A stretch of DNA of 64,000 nt from Aspidapion aeneum (GCA_963576565.1 OY755045.1:10725977-10789976); one strand, 5' to 3'. Positions 35,989 through 45,828 are shown, numbered from the stretch's first letter. Translations and numbers: made by a program. Notes: generated by a model not told the origin, from the letters alone.

Positions 35989-38900
35989 TAGTGCAGGCGC
36001 CAGAGGAAGTTGAGTAAGCAAAATATGAGGACCGCAATTTGACAATGGATTCTAGCTGATATAAAATAATTGGTCACAGATTAACGATCTCGATGTTGCC
36101 AAGCCAGTTTTTGGTACCATTTTTTTTATCTCCCCTCCTCTTATGATGATGATTCATATGTGAGTGGGCCTTGCACCCCTTCCGCTGCGACCCATTGTGG
36201 TTCACTTTTGAGTGGTTTCTCACCACTGTATGCCTAATCCTCCAAAAGGATTAGCTATCAGTTTGGGTGAGACACTGTTTAGATCTTCTGAATCAATCTG
36301 AGGTTTACCGAAAATGTTTTGACGTAAACGTACAATAGCCGGACATTCGCACAGTACATGTCTATCTGTTTCGTCATCCTCCATACAGAGTCTACATTCG
36401 GTCTCTTCTGTTATTCCCATTCTGTGCCAGTGACCCGTAAAAAGTTCAGTCACTATACGGATCTCCTGTCTGGTCCAATGATATTCCTGGCTCTCATTTG
36501 ACAAGGTCTTTTAATGAACTCTTTAGAGTGAGCCAGTTCTGGTATATTCATCCAGTATTGTTGGAAGTTGTTTTCCATCCATTTCAATATGGTTAATTTA
36601 GCAGCATTGTATGATATCCCTAGGGCTAGTTCGGGGCCGAAAAATTCGGCAGATTCCGCTTCCCTCGTTGCCTGGTCTGCGGTCTTATTGCCCTCGTGCC
36701 CAGCATGCCCTGGTATCCATACTAATGACACCTTATTAGCGCTACCAAGCGCATTCAGCGAGTCCCTGCAGTTCCTCACGGTTTTCAAAGAGACCGTATA
36801 GGAATCAAGCGCTTTTAAGGCTGCTTGACTGTTGGAGAAGATTTTTATTGTCCTGTTGATCCATTCATCGTTAGTAATCCACCGGGCACACAGTTCAATG
36901 GCTACGAGTTCGGTCTGAAATATAGTAGCCAATTGGCCGAGACTATGTTTAATCTTGACTTTTTTTGGATACTAACAACTCCAGATCCAACGCCTGATGA
37001 CATTTTGGATCCGTCGGTATACCTATCGTTGTTTCCTCCTCTTATAGTCGTGTTCTAATTTCTGAAAATTTAACTAAAGTTAACGTCCTAAAGCCACAAT
37101 GCTACAGAAATGCATAAAAAATGTGTGAAATCTAACCTAAAAATAAAATTACATTAGTTTTTTAAATTTTAGCTGCAAAATCCCCCAAAATACCCCTAGA
37201 CCTCCCAAACCTGAAATTTTTAGGGTTTTCTCAAAAACTAAGCTAAGAAAAATATGTAATTTTCTTAAGTATAGACAATAAAATTACCTTTGCAACGATG
37301 TATAGGTCAGTGGGGTACGACTTATAATAAATTGTCCAGCAACGTCCGTTTATTGAGGTAATGTAAAAAAAAAATAATAATAATAACATGTTTAATACAT
37401 GTTTTACCCGATTTTCTTAAAAACCAAGCACTATATCAAAAAATTTGATTTATACTTTATTGTAGATAATTTAATTTCCTTTTAAAGGGTGTATAATAGG
37501 ACAAGATTAGTTTTATCCATAACAATTTAGAGGTGTCCTTAATTTAAATCAATTTTGTAACATCACTAAACTTACTATTTTTTTTACAAGCTTTATCCAA
37601 TTTTCTCAGAAACTAAGCCTTCTGCGAAAAAATGTATTTAACACTTTATTGTAGAAAATGAAATTCCCTTTTTAACAATGTGTAAGTCAGCGGGGTCAAC
37701 CTAATAGCAAACTCTCCAGCGACGTCTATTTCTTGAGAAAATGTAAAAAAAAAATAAAAAACTACACGTTTATCACTTGTTTTACTCGATTATCTACAAA
37801 ACCAAGCCTTCTGTTAGTGCGACATAGTCGATTGTAAAAAATGTAATTTTCTTTTAAACTCTATATAACAAAGTAAGATTTTTCAGATTAAAGATTCACA
37901 GGTGTCCGTAAAATAAATCAATTTTTACAAATCATCAAACACATTAAGTTTGCTACAGGTTTTTTGACAAAAATGTGTCCACACTTTATTGTAGAATATA
38001 AAATTCTCTTTTGAACAATGTACCTATATATAAGTCAGTGGAATTTGATTCATGACAAACTATCCAGCGACGTCCGTAAATGGGAGTCATTTAAAAAAAA
38101 TCGCTGCAGAGTTTACCATCAATCAAACCCTACTCACTTATACATGTTAAAAAGATAATTTTATTTTCTACAATAAAGTGTAGCACTGACTGAGGTTAGT
38201 TTCTAAAAAAATTGGATAAAACCTGTAGCAAAATTAATTTGTTTGGTGATTCATAAAAATGGATTTAATTTACGGCCGCCTGTAAAGTTTTAATCTGAAG
38301 ATAAATCTTACTTTGCTATACAGCGTTTAAAAAAAAATCATTGTCTACAATCGACGACTATGGCAAGAATTTTTGATAGAGGGCTTGGTTTTTTAGATAA
38401 TTGGATAAAAAATGTGACAAACATGTGTTTTTTTAATTCTTAAATATTTTCTCAATAAAGGGACGCCCCTGGAGGGTTTGTCATTAGTCTGAGCCCACTG
38501 ATTTACACATTGCTAAAAAATAAATTTTATTTTCTACAATAAAGTGTAATAATTTTTTTCCAAATTGCTTAGTTTCTTAGAAAATTAGATAAAACTTGTA
38601 AAAAAATTGGTAAGTTTAGTGATGTTCCAAAATTGATTTAATTTACAGACGCCCCTAAATTGTTATAGATGAAACTAATCTTTCCTTAGACATCATTTAA
38701 AAGAATTTTTTATTATCTAGAATAAAGTAAAGATAACATTTTTTGATATAGAGCTTGGTTTTAAGAAAATCGGGTAATTACCTCAATAAACGGACGCCAC
38801 TGGAGAGTTTATCATCGGTCGTACACCATTGAATCGTATATCGTTGAAAAAAAAATTTTGTTTATAATAACGATAACTACATATTTTCCCCAAGAAGCTT

Positions 38901-39231
38901 ATTTTTTGAGAAAATTTGAAGAAAACTTCAAAATCTCAGGTTTTGAGAGCCTGGGGGTTTTGACAGCTAAAATTTAAAAAATTTATATAATTTTATTTTT
39001 AGGTTAGATGTTACACATTTTTGATTAATTTCTCTATCATTGTGGCTTTGGGGCGTCAACTTACTTGAATTTTCAGAAATTCAAACACGACTAAAGAGAA
39101 GGGGGGATAAAAAAATGGACCTGGCTTGGCATCATCCGGATCGTTAATCTGTAACCTATTCTCAGCTAGAATCCATAGTCAAACTGCGGTCCTCATATTT
39201 GGCATATTCAACTACCTCTAGCGCCTGCACT
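35989..39231. mobile_element. Giant inverted-repeat (foldback) element with ~1.1-kb arms
   Basis: The left arm (35989-36144 plus 37045-38085) and right arm (38095-39231) are inverse copies for over 1 kb. The outer ends read TAGTGCAGGCGC(C/T)AGAGG. Text such as ATATGAGGACCGCA(A/G)TTTGAC, GCCACAATG and AACCTAAAAATAAAATTA matches in order. Each arm is built of about three diverged ~350-bp subunits sharing ACTTTATTGTAGA and CCAG(C/T)(G/A)(A/G)CGTCCGT. The left arm is split by a LINE insertion (36145-37034). Without it the element is about 2.35 kb. I see no transposase. The arms differ, so it is not a recent palindrome or an obvious assembly fold. Confidence 0.8.
36145..37034 (-). pseudogene. 5'-truncated LINE: RNase H domain and C-terminal zinc-knuckle tail
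   Basis: An 890-bp insertion between exact copies of CCTCCTCTTAT (36134-36144 and 37035-37045). On the minus strand it starts inside RNase H with YTDGSKMSSGVGSGV (about 37000), then IFQTELVAIELCA (catalytic Glu kept), FSNSQAALKAL (Asn where catalytic Asp is expected) and VSLVWIPGHAGHEGNKTADQ. After a frameshift near 36485 follows IVTELFTGHWHRMGI, then a CRLCMEDDETDRHVLCECPA zinc-knuckle and the C-terminus at about 36220. The 3' end is an ATCATCATC-type tail. R1/I-like architecture. It is truncated, frameshifted and catalytically altered, but fairly young by its intact target duplication. Confidence 0.85.
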
Positions 39232-39243
39232 ACAAGCTCAAGT

Positions 39244-39284
39244 AGGGTCACTGCATCCTGGACATTCCAGGATGCAGTGACCCT
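39244..39284. other. Perfect 18-bp palindrome
   Basis: AGGGTCACTGCATCCTGG and its inverse are separated by 5 nt. The right half is the start of the ~183-bp repeats. The left half is an inverted fragment of the same text just outside the giant inverted repeat. Confidence 0.85.
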
Positions 39285-39740
39285 AAGCTTCGGGTGTGTG
39301 AATGTGAGTGTGAATGTATGAAATAAATGTGTGCCTGCAAATTTAAAGCAAAAACGTTCGAGGGAGGGTTAGGACTAAGGACACTTATCTTAGAGCAACA
39401 AGCTTGCTTTACGATGAGTGTCCTTAGTTAAGAGCGGCCACGCCGGGCTTTCAGGATGCAGTGACCCTTTGCTTAGGGTGTGTGAATGTGAGTGTGAATG
39501 TATGAAAAAAATGTGGGCCTGCAAATTTAAAAACAAAAACGTTCGAGGGAGGGTTAGGACTAAGGACACTTATCGTAGAGCAATAAGCTTGCTTTACGAT
39601 GAGTGCCCTTAGTTAAGAGCGGCCACGTCGGGCTTCCAGGATGCAGTGACCCTTTGCTTAGGGTGTGTGAATGTGAGTGTGAATGTATGAAAAAGATGTG
39701 TGCTTGCAAAATTAAAATAAAAATGTTCGACCCACTTTCC
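39267..39740 (+). repeat. ~183-bp tandem repeat with an internal hairpin
   Basis: Two and a half units start with CAGGATGCAGTGACCCT, then GGTGTGTGAATGTGAGTGTG, AAAAACGTTCGAGGGAGGGT, and an imperfect hairpin (ACTAAGGACACTTATCGTAG... with TTGCTTTACGATGAGTG..CTTAGT). An inverted single unit lies at 40268-40440. The open frames here are repeat text. Confidence 0.85.
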
Positions 39741-40017
39741 CTATTCAAAATATAGGGGTAAAGTATACCTACTCTTCGAAGGGGGTTCGTGCTACAAAAA
39801 TTTTAAGATAGCTAAAAAGTGTCCCCCTCGCAAACAAAATCGACGTGTCCGAGCGTTTCTCCAAATTTGCACTCTTAATACCCAAAAAAGGCCTCTGTTT
39901 CGATGTGAAACACCCTGTATACTAATTTAATTATATTCTTTATTATGTTATTGTTTCAAATCCTGTGTAGTATCCGTGTTATATCCCACGACAAGGGAGC
40001 GGATTGCCAGGTCCAGT
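39741..40017. other. Unassigned sequence ending in AACACCCTGTATAC
   Basis: AACACCCTGTATAC at about 39908-39922 resembles the dispersed ACAGGGTGT block seen elsewhere in the window (for example 20547 and 20745), in reverse. No gene seen. Confidence 0.4.
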
Positions 40018-40135
40018 CAAGGGCGTAGGTATCATTTTTACTTGGGAGGGGACATTATCAAAAATTTCAACACAACTCACTTTCTAAAACTAAAATGTGT
40101 TATTACCCATTTGTCTCCCCTTATCTACGCCCTAG
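40018..40135. mobile_element. 118-bp hAT-type MITE with 8-bp target duplication
   Basis: The ends CAAGGGCGTAG and CTACGCCCTAG form short terminal inverted repeats, and GGTCCAGT is exactly duplicated on both sides (40010-40017 and 40136-40143). An 8-bp duplication and CA(G/A)GGGCGTAG-like ends are typical of hAT. The open frame that spans it (39976-40248) is therefore an insertion artefact. Confidence 0.85.
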
Positions 40136-40267
40136 GGTCCAGTGGAATAAGCTGGATTCCTATACTCCCCCAGACTAAGAACGGCAACAGCTCCAACCTC
40201 AGCCCCTTGTTAAAGCGAGTACCGAGTATCGAGTACCCACCCCGGTAAGCGTTACAAGAGTAACAAC

Positions 40268-40440
40268 GGCACCAGTCTTAACTAAGGACACTCCTCGTAA
40301 AGCAAATTTATTGCTCTACGATGAGTAGCCTTAGTCCTAACCCTCACTTGAACATTTTTGTTTTAATTTTGCAGGCACACATCTTTTTCATACATTCACA
40401 CTCACATTCACTGACCCTAAGCTTAGTGCAGTGACCCTGT
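40268..40440 (-). repeat. Inverted copy of the ~183-bp repeat
   Basis: Reads in reverse the hairpin, AACGTTCGAGGGAGG-like text, GTGAATGTGAGTGTGAATGT and CAGTGACCCT of 39267-39740. The opposite-facing copies can form a ~1-kb stem-loop. Confidence 0.8.
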
Positions 40441-40740
40441 ATAATATACATAGTACTAATAATAATTAAATAATTTTTCAGATAATGTCTATACCTATTG
40501 GCTAAAGAGGGGTGGGCAGTTAGGCATTTGGCCCACCTATCCCTTGGGGTACGCAAATAGTCATGGGGCGTACAGGCTAGGGTATTGACAGGCAAAAATG
40601 GGTAATTTTTTACAGACTGGGTCTTGTGGGGTATTGGGGGTCTTGAAGGGGTATTCTTAGGTCTTGAAGGGGCATTGTAGGTCTTTTCGGGTCTTTGGTC
40701 AACACAAGTTGTGTAATCTTGTCTATAGTTTTAAAAAAAA
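40441..40740. other. Unassigned, G/T-rich
   Basis: Imperfect short repeats of GGTCTTGAAGGGG(T/C)ATT lie at 40630-40690. No gene seen. Confidence 0.4.
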
Positions 40741-40803
40741 CAAATACTAAAATATACATTAAAAAAAAATAACACGCCTGCTATGTAAACTACTATTTCT
40801 TAC

Positions 40804-40867
40804 GTTTTTCTTCTGGTTTAGTTATTTGCGGAACCCAAGTACGTCCGTGCCAGGTTTGATTCGTCCT
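40804..40867 (-). CDS. Candidate 64-nt exon, best unit of the array
   Basis: Last array unit in transcription order and the one with the best donor (C|GTAAGAAAT). It follows GTACAAAAG and reads RTNQTWHGRTWVPQITKPEE plus K and one base, so phase 0 in and 1 out as for 44053-44230 and 32541-32670. It differs from its neighbours at several codons without a stop. The acceptor lacks a pyrimidine run next to the AG, which is the main weakness. Confidence 0.3.
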
Positions 40868-42832
40868 CTTTTGTACATATTTATTAAGCTATAGTTAAAA
40901 AAAAAAAAATAATAAAGTATACATTTAAAAAATAACTTACCTGCTATGTAAACTACTATTTTTTACGTCTTTCTTCGGGTTCAGTTGTTTGCGGAATCCA
41001 AGTATGTTCACGCAAGGTTCGATTCGTCCTCTTTTGGATATATTTATTTAGTTATAGTTTAAAAAAAAACAAATAATAAAATATAAATTTAATAAAATAA
41101 CATACATTACTATTTTTTATGTCTTTCTTCCGGTTCAGTTGTTTGCGGTATCCAAGTATGTCCGCGCAAAGTTCGATTCGTCCTCTTTTGGATATATTTA
41201 TTTAGTTATAGTTAAAAAAAAAACAAATAATAAAATATAAATTTAATAAAATAACATACAGTACTATTTTTTACGTCTTTCTTCCGGTTCAGTTGTTTGC
41301 GGAATCCAAGTATGTCCGCGCCAGGTTCGATTCGTCCTCTTTTGTATATATTTATTTAGTTATAGTTAAAAAAAAAAACAAATAATAAAATATAAATTTA
41401 ATAAAATAACATACATTACTATTTTTTATGTCTTTCTTCCGGTTCAGTTGTTTGCGGTATCCAAGTATGTCCGCGCAAAGTTCGATTCGTCCTCTTTTGG
41501 ATATATTTATTTAGCTATAGTTAAAAAAAAAAAAAATATACATTTAATAAAATAACACACCTGCTATGTAAACTACTATTTTTTACGTCTCACTTCCGGT
41601 TCAGTTTTTTACCGAATCCAAGTATGTCCGCGCAAGGTTCGATTCGTTCTCTTTTGGACATATTTATTTAGCTATTGTTAAAAAAAATATATATACAGTT
41701 AAAAAAATAACACGTCTGCTATGAAAACGAATATTTTTTTCGTCTTTCTTCCGGTTCAGTTGTTTGCGGAATCCAAGTATGTCCGCGCAAGGTTTGAGTC
41801 GTCCTCTTTTGGACATATTTATTTAGTTATAGTTAAAAAAAACAAGTTATAAAATAACATATACTACTATTTTTTACGTCTTTCTTCCGGTTCAGTTGTT
41901 TGCGGAGTCCAAGTATGTCCGCGCAAGGTTCGATTCGTCCTCTTTTGGACATATTTATTTAGCTATTGTTAAAAAAATATATATACAGTTAAAAAAATAG
42001 CACGTCTGCTGTGAAAACTAATATTTATACGTCTTTCTTCCGGTTCAGTTGTTTGCGGAATCCAAGTATGTTCGCGCAAGGTTTGAGTCGTCCTATTTTG
42101 GACATATTTATTTAGTTATAGTTTAAAAAAAAACAAGTTATAAAATAACATACACTACTATTTTTTACGTGTTTCTTCCGGTTCAGTTGTTTGCGGAGTC
42201 CAAGTATGTCCGCGCAAGGTTCGATTCGTCCTCTTTTGGACATATTTATTTAGCTATTGTTAAAAAAATATATACAGTTAAAAAAATAACACGTCTGCTA
42301 TGAAAACTAATATTTATACGTCTTTCTTCCGGTTCAGTTGTTTGCGTAATCCAAGTATGTTCGCGCAAGGTTCGATTCGTCCTCTTTTGGACATATTTAT
42401 TTAGTTATAGTTAAAAAAAGAACAAGTAATAAAATAACATACACTACTATTTTTACATCTTTCTTCCGGTTCAGTTGATTGCGGATCCAAGTATGTCCGC
42501 GCAAAAATATATACAGTTAAAAAAATAACACGTCTGCTATGAAAACTGATATTTTTTAGGTCTTTCTTCCGGTTCAGTTGTTTGCGGAATCCAAGTATGT
42601 CGCGCAAGGTTTGATTCGTCCTCTTTTGGACATATTTATTTAGTTATAGTTAAAAAAAACAAGTAATAAAATAACATACACTACTATTTTTTACGTCTTT
42701 CTTCCGGTTCAGTTGATTGCGGATCCAAGTATGTTTGCGCAAGGTTTGATTCGTCCTCTTTTGGACATATTTATTTAGATATAGTTAAAAAAGATGCAAG
42801 TAATAAAATATAACTTTAATAAAATAATAATA

Positions 42833-42996
42833 ATAATCTTTAGATGTTCTATCAATATAGTATTAAGAGTATGTCTGCTTGTAGCATCCCAAACCAAACT
42901 CTTTCCCGATCTCCAAGGAATTAAGGAGAGCCTATCCGCACGTTTCCCGTCCTCTCTGCAGACACCGAGCGGCTCTAGTTGAGAGGGAATTTTCAC
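42833..42996 (-). pseudogene. Fragment of a transposable-element protein inside the array
   Basis: Minus-strand text reads [20 protein letters not shown] then [15 protein letters not shown]. The DGKRxDxxSLIPW...GKxLVWDAT pattern is one I associate with the C-terminal region of mobile-element-related proteins frequent in insect genomes. The assignment is from memory and tentative. It interrupts the tandem array together with the hairpin at 43002-43038. Confidence 0.45.
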
Positions 42997-43001
42997 TGAA
43001 C

Positions 43002-43038
43002 CCTTAGAGTAATAAAATATATTTTTATTACTCTAAGG
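43002..43038. other. 17-bp hairpin CCTTAGAGTAATAAAA
   Basis: CCTTAGAGTAATAAAA pairs with TTTTATTACTCTAAGG around a few T/A bases. It lies in the insert within the array. Confidence 0.8.
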
Positions 43039-43278
43039 TTGAACCTAAAGCCCGTTTTATGATATCACTGATCATCCGATGTCTGAACAACTTGCCTGGT
43101 CTAAAATGTAGTATTTTTTACGTCTTTCTTCTAGTTCAGTTTTCTGCGGAACCCAAGTATGTATGCACCCGCGACAAGGTTCATATCGTTCTCTTTTGGA
43201 CATATTTATTTAGCTAGTTAAATAGTTTAAAAAAAACACATAATATTAAAATATAAATTATAAAAACATAAAAAAATA

Positions 43279-43978
43279 CTCTGCCAATCTATGGGCACCT
43301 AAGCTCACACTAGGTACTATAGTTATAGTGTACGTGTGAGCTAATATAACTAAAAACTGAAATATATTTTATTTAACTCCAGACTCAATTACCTTTCGTT
43401 TGATACCACACAAGCCATGTTTTGACTTAAACTCTAATTTTTAAAATCTACCCCCACCCTTTTTTAAAAAACGAAAATGTATTTTGTTTAACTCCAGACT
43501 CATTTACCTTTCGTTTGATATCAGACACGCCATATTTTCACTTAAACTCTAATTTTTTACATCTACCCTCACCCTTTTTTTTTAAATAACTTAAAATTCA
43601 TTTTGTTTAACTCCAGACTTAATTACCTTTCGTTTGATATCACACACGCCATATTTTCACATAAACTCTCATTTTTGAAATCTACCCCCACCCTTTTATT
43701 TGGCTTGTGTTCGGTGGATTTCGTTCATTTTTAAATGGGACCACCACGGCCCAAGACCCAGCCTAGGTACCAAATTTCATTTAAATCGGACAAGCGGTTT
43801 TTGAGTTATGCGGGTTGGTCGTTACAGACAGACATACAGACGGCGAAAAAAAAAAGTTTCAAAATCATCTGAAACGCAAAGATATATAAAAATTTTTGAA
43901 ATCAGAGCAACTTTTTTTTTTCTCGAAAAAATTAGGATCACCATAGCTCACACTACTTATAGTAGTAGTGTGAGCTAA
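43279..43978 (+). mobile_element. ~700-bp element with hairpins at both ends, copy A (Helentron/HINE-like?)
   Basis: The three copies (also 45841-46546 and 48212-48932) share the start CTCTGCCAATATATGGG, a left hairpin (AGCTCACACTA ... TAGTGTGAGCT), and three ~115-bp subrepeats with ACCTTTCGTTTGATATCACA. Next come AATCGGACAAGCGGTTTTTG, a GACAGACAGACA microsatellite, and a right hairpin (TAGCTCACACTAC ... GTAGTGTGAGCTA) ending CTAA. Similar terminal hairpins, internal subrepeats and a microsatellite recall non-autonomous Helentrons (HINE/DINE-1 type). This is inferred from architecture only. No target duplication is visible. Confidence 0.75.
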
Positions 43979-44052
43979 TAGTAAAATCAATGTTTTTCGG
44001 TTAAAGAATAAGGAAGTGATGAAGAACAACAAGAAAGATAAAATTAAATTAC

Positions 44053-44230
44053 CTGGCGTCCTTTGGGGCGGACTCCTCCATGCAGGAGTCCGCTCTTCGT
44101 CTGCTGGTGTCTGCTGAGTCGGCACGGGTGCCTTGCGCCCCGTTCGCAATACATACTTCCCCGTACGAATGCGATCTGGGGGCACCGTACGTGGAGGTTT
44201 CAGTAACCCCTTCAGGGGACGTGGAGTGGT
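44053..44230 (-). CDS. Candidate 178-nt exon of a proline-rich gene
   Basis: The acceptor ATATTTTTTTAG is followed by TTPRPLKGLLKPPRTVPPD, RIRTGKYVLRTGRKAPVPT, QQTPADEERTPAWRSPPQ and RTPG, then donor GTAATT. 178 nt fits phase 0 in and 1 out. The preceding exon in transcription order (44995-45030) leaves in phase 0, so they join cleanly. It is homologous to 32541-32670, with a longer amino end. A 10-bp stem hairpin (44068-44093) near the donor is shared with that exon through compensatory base changes. It is rich in Pro, Arg, Thr and Glu, with no signal peptide or recognised domain. The antisense frame runs on into the intron, which is incidental. Confidence 0.65.
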
Positions 44231-44352
44231 CTAAAAAAATATAATTACGATGATTTACAACTTTTTTTTAATTATCAAATTAAGTATTAAGATAAACCTA
44301 TTTTAAACATTAAGATCAGAACAAACGTGGAATTTCGTACCCGTGAATTTAA

Positions 44353-44859
44353 AAATCAAACAAGTTTCGTGGCTAATCGGGCAAAAAGGAGTTTTTTGTT
44401 TCCCTCATATTTTATTTTTCCGTGGGTAGCCTGTAAGCTTAACCTCACGGGGGTCCAAGATCTAATGGACACCTAATAAGTGTTGACAGTTAACCGTTTC
44501 GTCTTTATGGGACTTCTCAGAACACTGCTGGTCAATGTGACAAATCTTGCGAAGTTAATCAGACGGTTTTGTCTCTAATTAAATGTAATTAGTGAGCGAA
44601 CTATAGCAAGAAGCGCCATCTACCGAGATACGAGAGAAACAAAAAACCAAAAGCAGGCGAAACAATGCCATACAATATCGATCAATGAAAAGATCGAATG
44701 CAAATAAAAGAAAACAACTATAGTCCGTGACCTACGACAGCTCTTTGTCCATTAGATCTTGGACCCCCGTGAGGTTAAGCTTTCAGGCTACCCACGGAAA
44801 AATATGAGGGAAACAAAAAACTCCTTTTTGCTCGATTAGCCACGAAACTTGTTTGATTA
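44353..44859. mobile_element. 507-bp MITE with ~120-bp inverted arms and TTAA flanks
   Basis: TTAA on both sides (44349-44352, 44860-44863). The arms read (A/T)AATCAAACAAGTTTCGTGGC inward through GGAGTTTTTTGTTTCCCTCA to GTCCAAGATCTAATGGAC and are nearly identical. The middle ~270 bp is unique. TTAA targets suggest piggyBac-type mobilisation. It lies in the intron between the exons at 44995 and 44230. Confidence 0.8.
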
Positions 44860-44994
44860 TTAAGATCAAATTTAATAAAAATTGCTGTTTAATGAGAGCT
44901 ATTAAGCTTTTAAAAATATAATCGATATTTTTGGCTTCAGGACGAAATTAGATAGGATCTTTTTTCTTAATAAATAAAAAAATGTAATGCTTAC

Positions 44995-45030
44995 TGTCTC
45001 TGCAGGAGGCTGGGACCTGTCTGGCTTCGA
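44995..45030 (-). CDS. Candidate 36-nt exon
   Basis: CTTTTTACTTTCAG is followed by SKPDRSQPPAET, then GTAAGCAT. Phase 0-0. Splice sites are strong. It is clearly related in DNA to the exon at 45793-45828, including the donor GTAAGCAT and the upstream intron text ACAAATGGTCAG. Proline-rich like its neighbours. With so short an exon the call relies on the splice sites, the duplicate and the fit with the phase 0 acceptor of 44053-44230. Confidence 0.5.
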
Positions 45031-45792
45031 CTGAAAGTAAAAAGAAACAAATGGTCAGCTTTTTAATATCATCTTATTTTTCCCACATTTATAAAATACA
45101 AAGAAAGAGTGTGATGTTTGGCAACACCGCATGGATTAAAATAACAACAATTTTATTTAGCAGTTTTTAAAGCCTGTTGGCTATTCAGTAGAGTTTTAGC
45201 AATTTTAAAGTGACTTTTAAAAAGTGGACGACCGTACCAACGATATGTTTGAATAATTTTCATATAGAGGGGGGGGGGACAAACGAGAAGTCGACAATAA
45301 AATTTGAAAAATAGTTTTTTTGGTGTTGACAGAAAAACTATCAAACTATTAGTGATTTTTTCATGTGTAATCACCAAGACCAAAGTTTTTTAATAAAAGA
45401 CCTCATAAAGATGATTTAGAACTTTTTAAAATATGCTTGGATGGGTTTTTGTCAAGTTTAATTCATTCCATTCAAACCACCAGTTTTTATAAAAACTGTA
45501 ACAATTTTAGTATTTAAAGTGGACTGCTTTGTATGAAAATACAATTTGTCAATTAAAAAAAAATCTAAAAATTTACAAAAAAATCATAGTTATACAAATA
45601 TGGCTCTAAATAGTGAGGCAGTCACATTAATGGCCGTTCTCAACAATTTTACCACTGTTTTTAGATAGATACTTTTAAAAAAATTGTTTATAATGGGAGA
45701 GGGAAACTAATGAAATTACATTTTGTAAGAACCAGCAACAAGCGTATTTTTTAAAAGAAGCAAATAATTAAATAGATAAATTTTATGCTTAC
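45031..45792. other. Intron-like AT-rich sequence
   Basis: Two related stretches (about 45155-45250 and 45480-45540) share AACTGTAACAATTTTAG/TTTTAGCAATTTTAAA and AAAGTGGAC. No further exon seen. A 76-codon antisense frame (45153-45383) is not supported. Confidence 0.45.
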
Positions 45793-45828
45793 TTTTTTTT
45801 CTGGAGGAGGGCCTGCTTCTGGCCTAGC
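45793..45828 (-). CDS. Candidate 36-nt exon, duplicate of 44995-45030
   Basis: TATTTTTTTTAG is followed by ARPEAGPPPEKK, then GTAAGCAT, phase 0-0. The upstream intron of the sister exon (ACAAATGGTCAG) is found at about 46552-46563, on the far side of the element at 45841-46546. The element therefore inserted a few bases from the acceptor, and the present pyrimidine tract lies at its edge. The exon may be weakened or newly regulated by that insertion. Confidence 0.45.

Larger units (their letters stand above)
40741..43255 (-). repeat. Tandem array (~15 units, 98-166 bp) with a conserved exon-like core
   Basis: The landmark CCGGTTCAGTTGTTTGCGGA recurs near 40812, 40977, 41131, 41287, 41446, 41594, 41751, 41889, 42047, 42179, 42329, 42466, 42564, 42706 and 43128. 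On the minus strand each unit has a T-run, TATAACTAAAT (branch-point-like), CCAAAAG, a ~64-nt core, and usually C|GTAAAAA or C|GTAAGAA. The core reads RTNRTLRGHTWIPQTTEPEE in phase 0-in/1-out. Cores keep their length while the spacers vary. About ten units are open. The unit near 41594 has a stop, the one at 43128 is disrupted, some have 1-bp deletions, and three have lost the GT. It may be an array of alternative exons in partial decay, or a minisatellite. It is interrupted at about 42800-43090. Confidence 0.8.

Noticed and set aside
39976..40248. 90-codon open frame across a GC-richer region
   Set aside because: It contains a 118-bp hAT MITE with an 8-bp target duplication, so the frame is accidental.
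40860..42740. GGTTCGATTCG in array units resembles a tRNA B box
   Set aside because: No A box at the right distance and no cloverleaf. The same bases are explained by the exon-like core on the other strand.
43002..43038. Hairpin followed by T-rich text, like an intrinsic terminator
   Set aside because: The window is eukaryotic. The hairpin lies in transposon-derived sequence in a repeat array.
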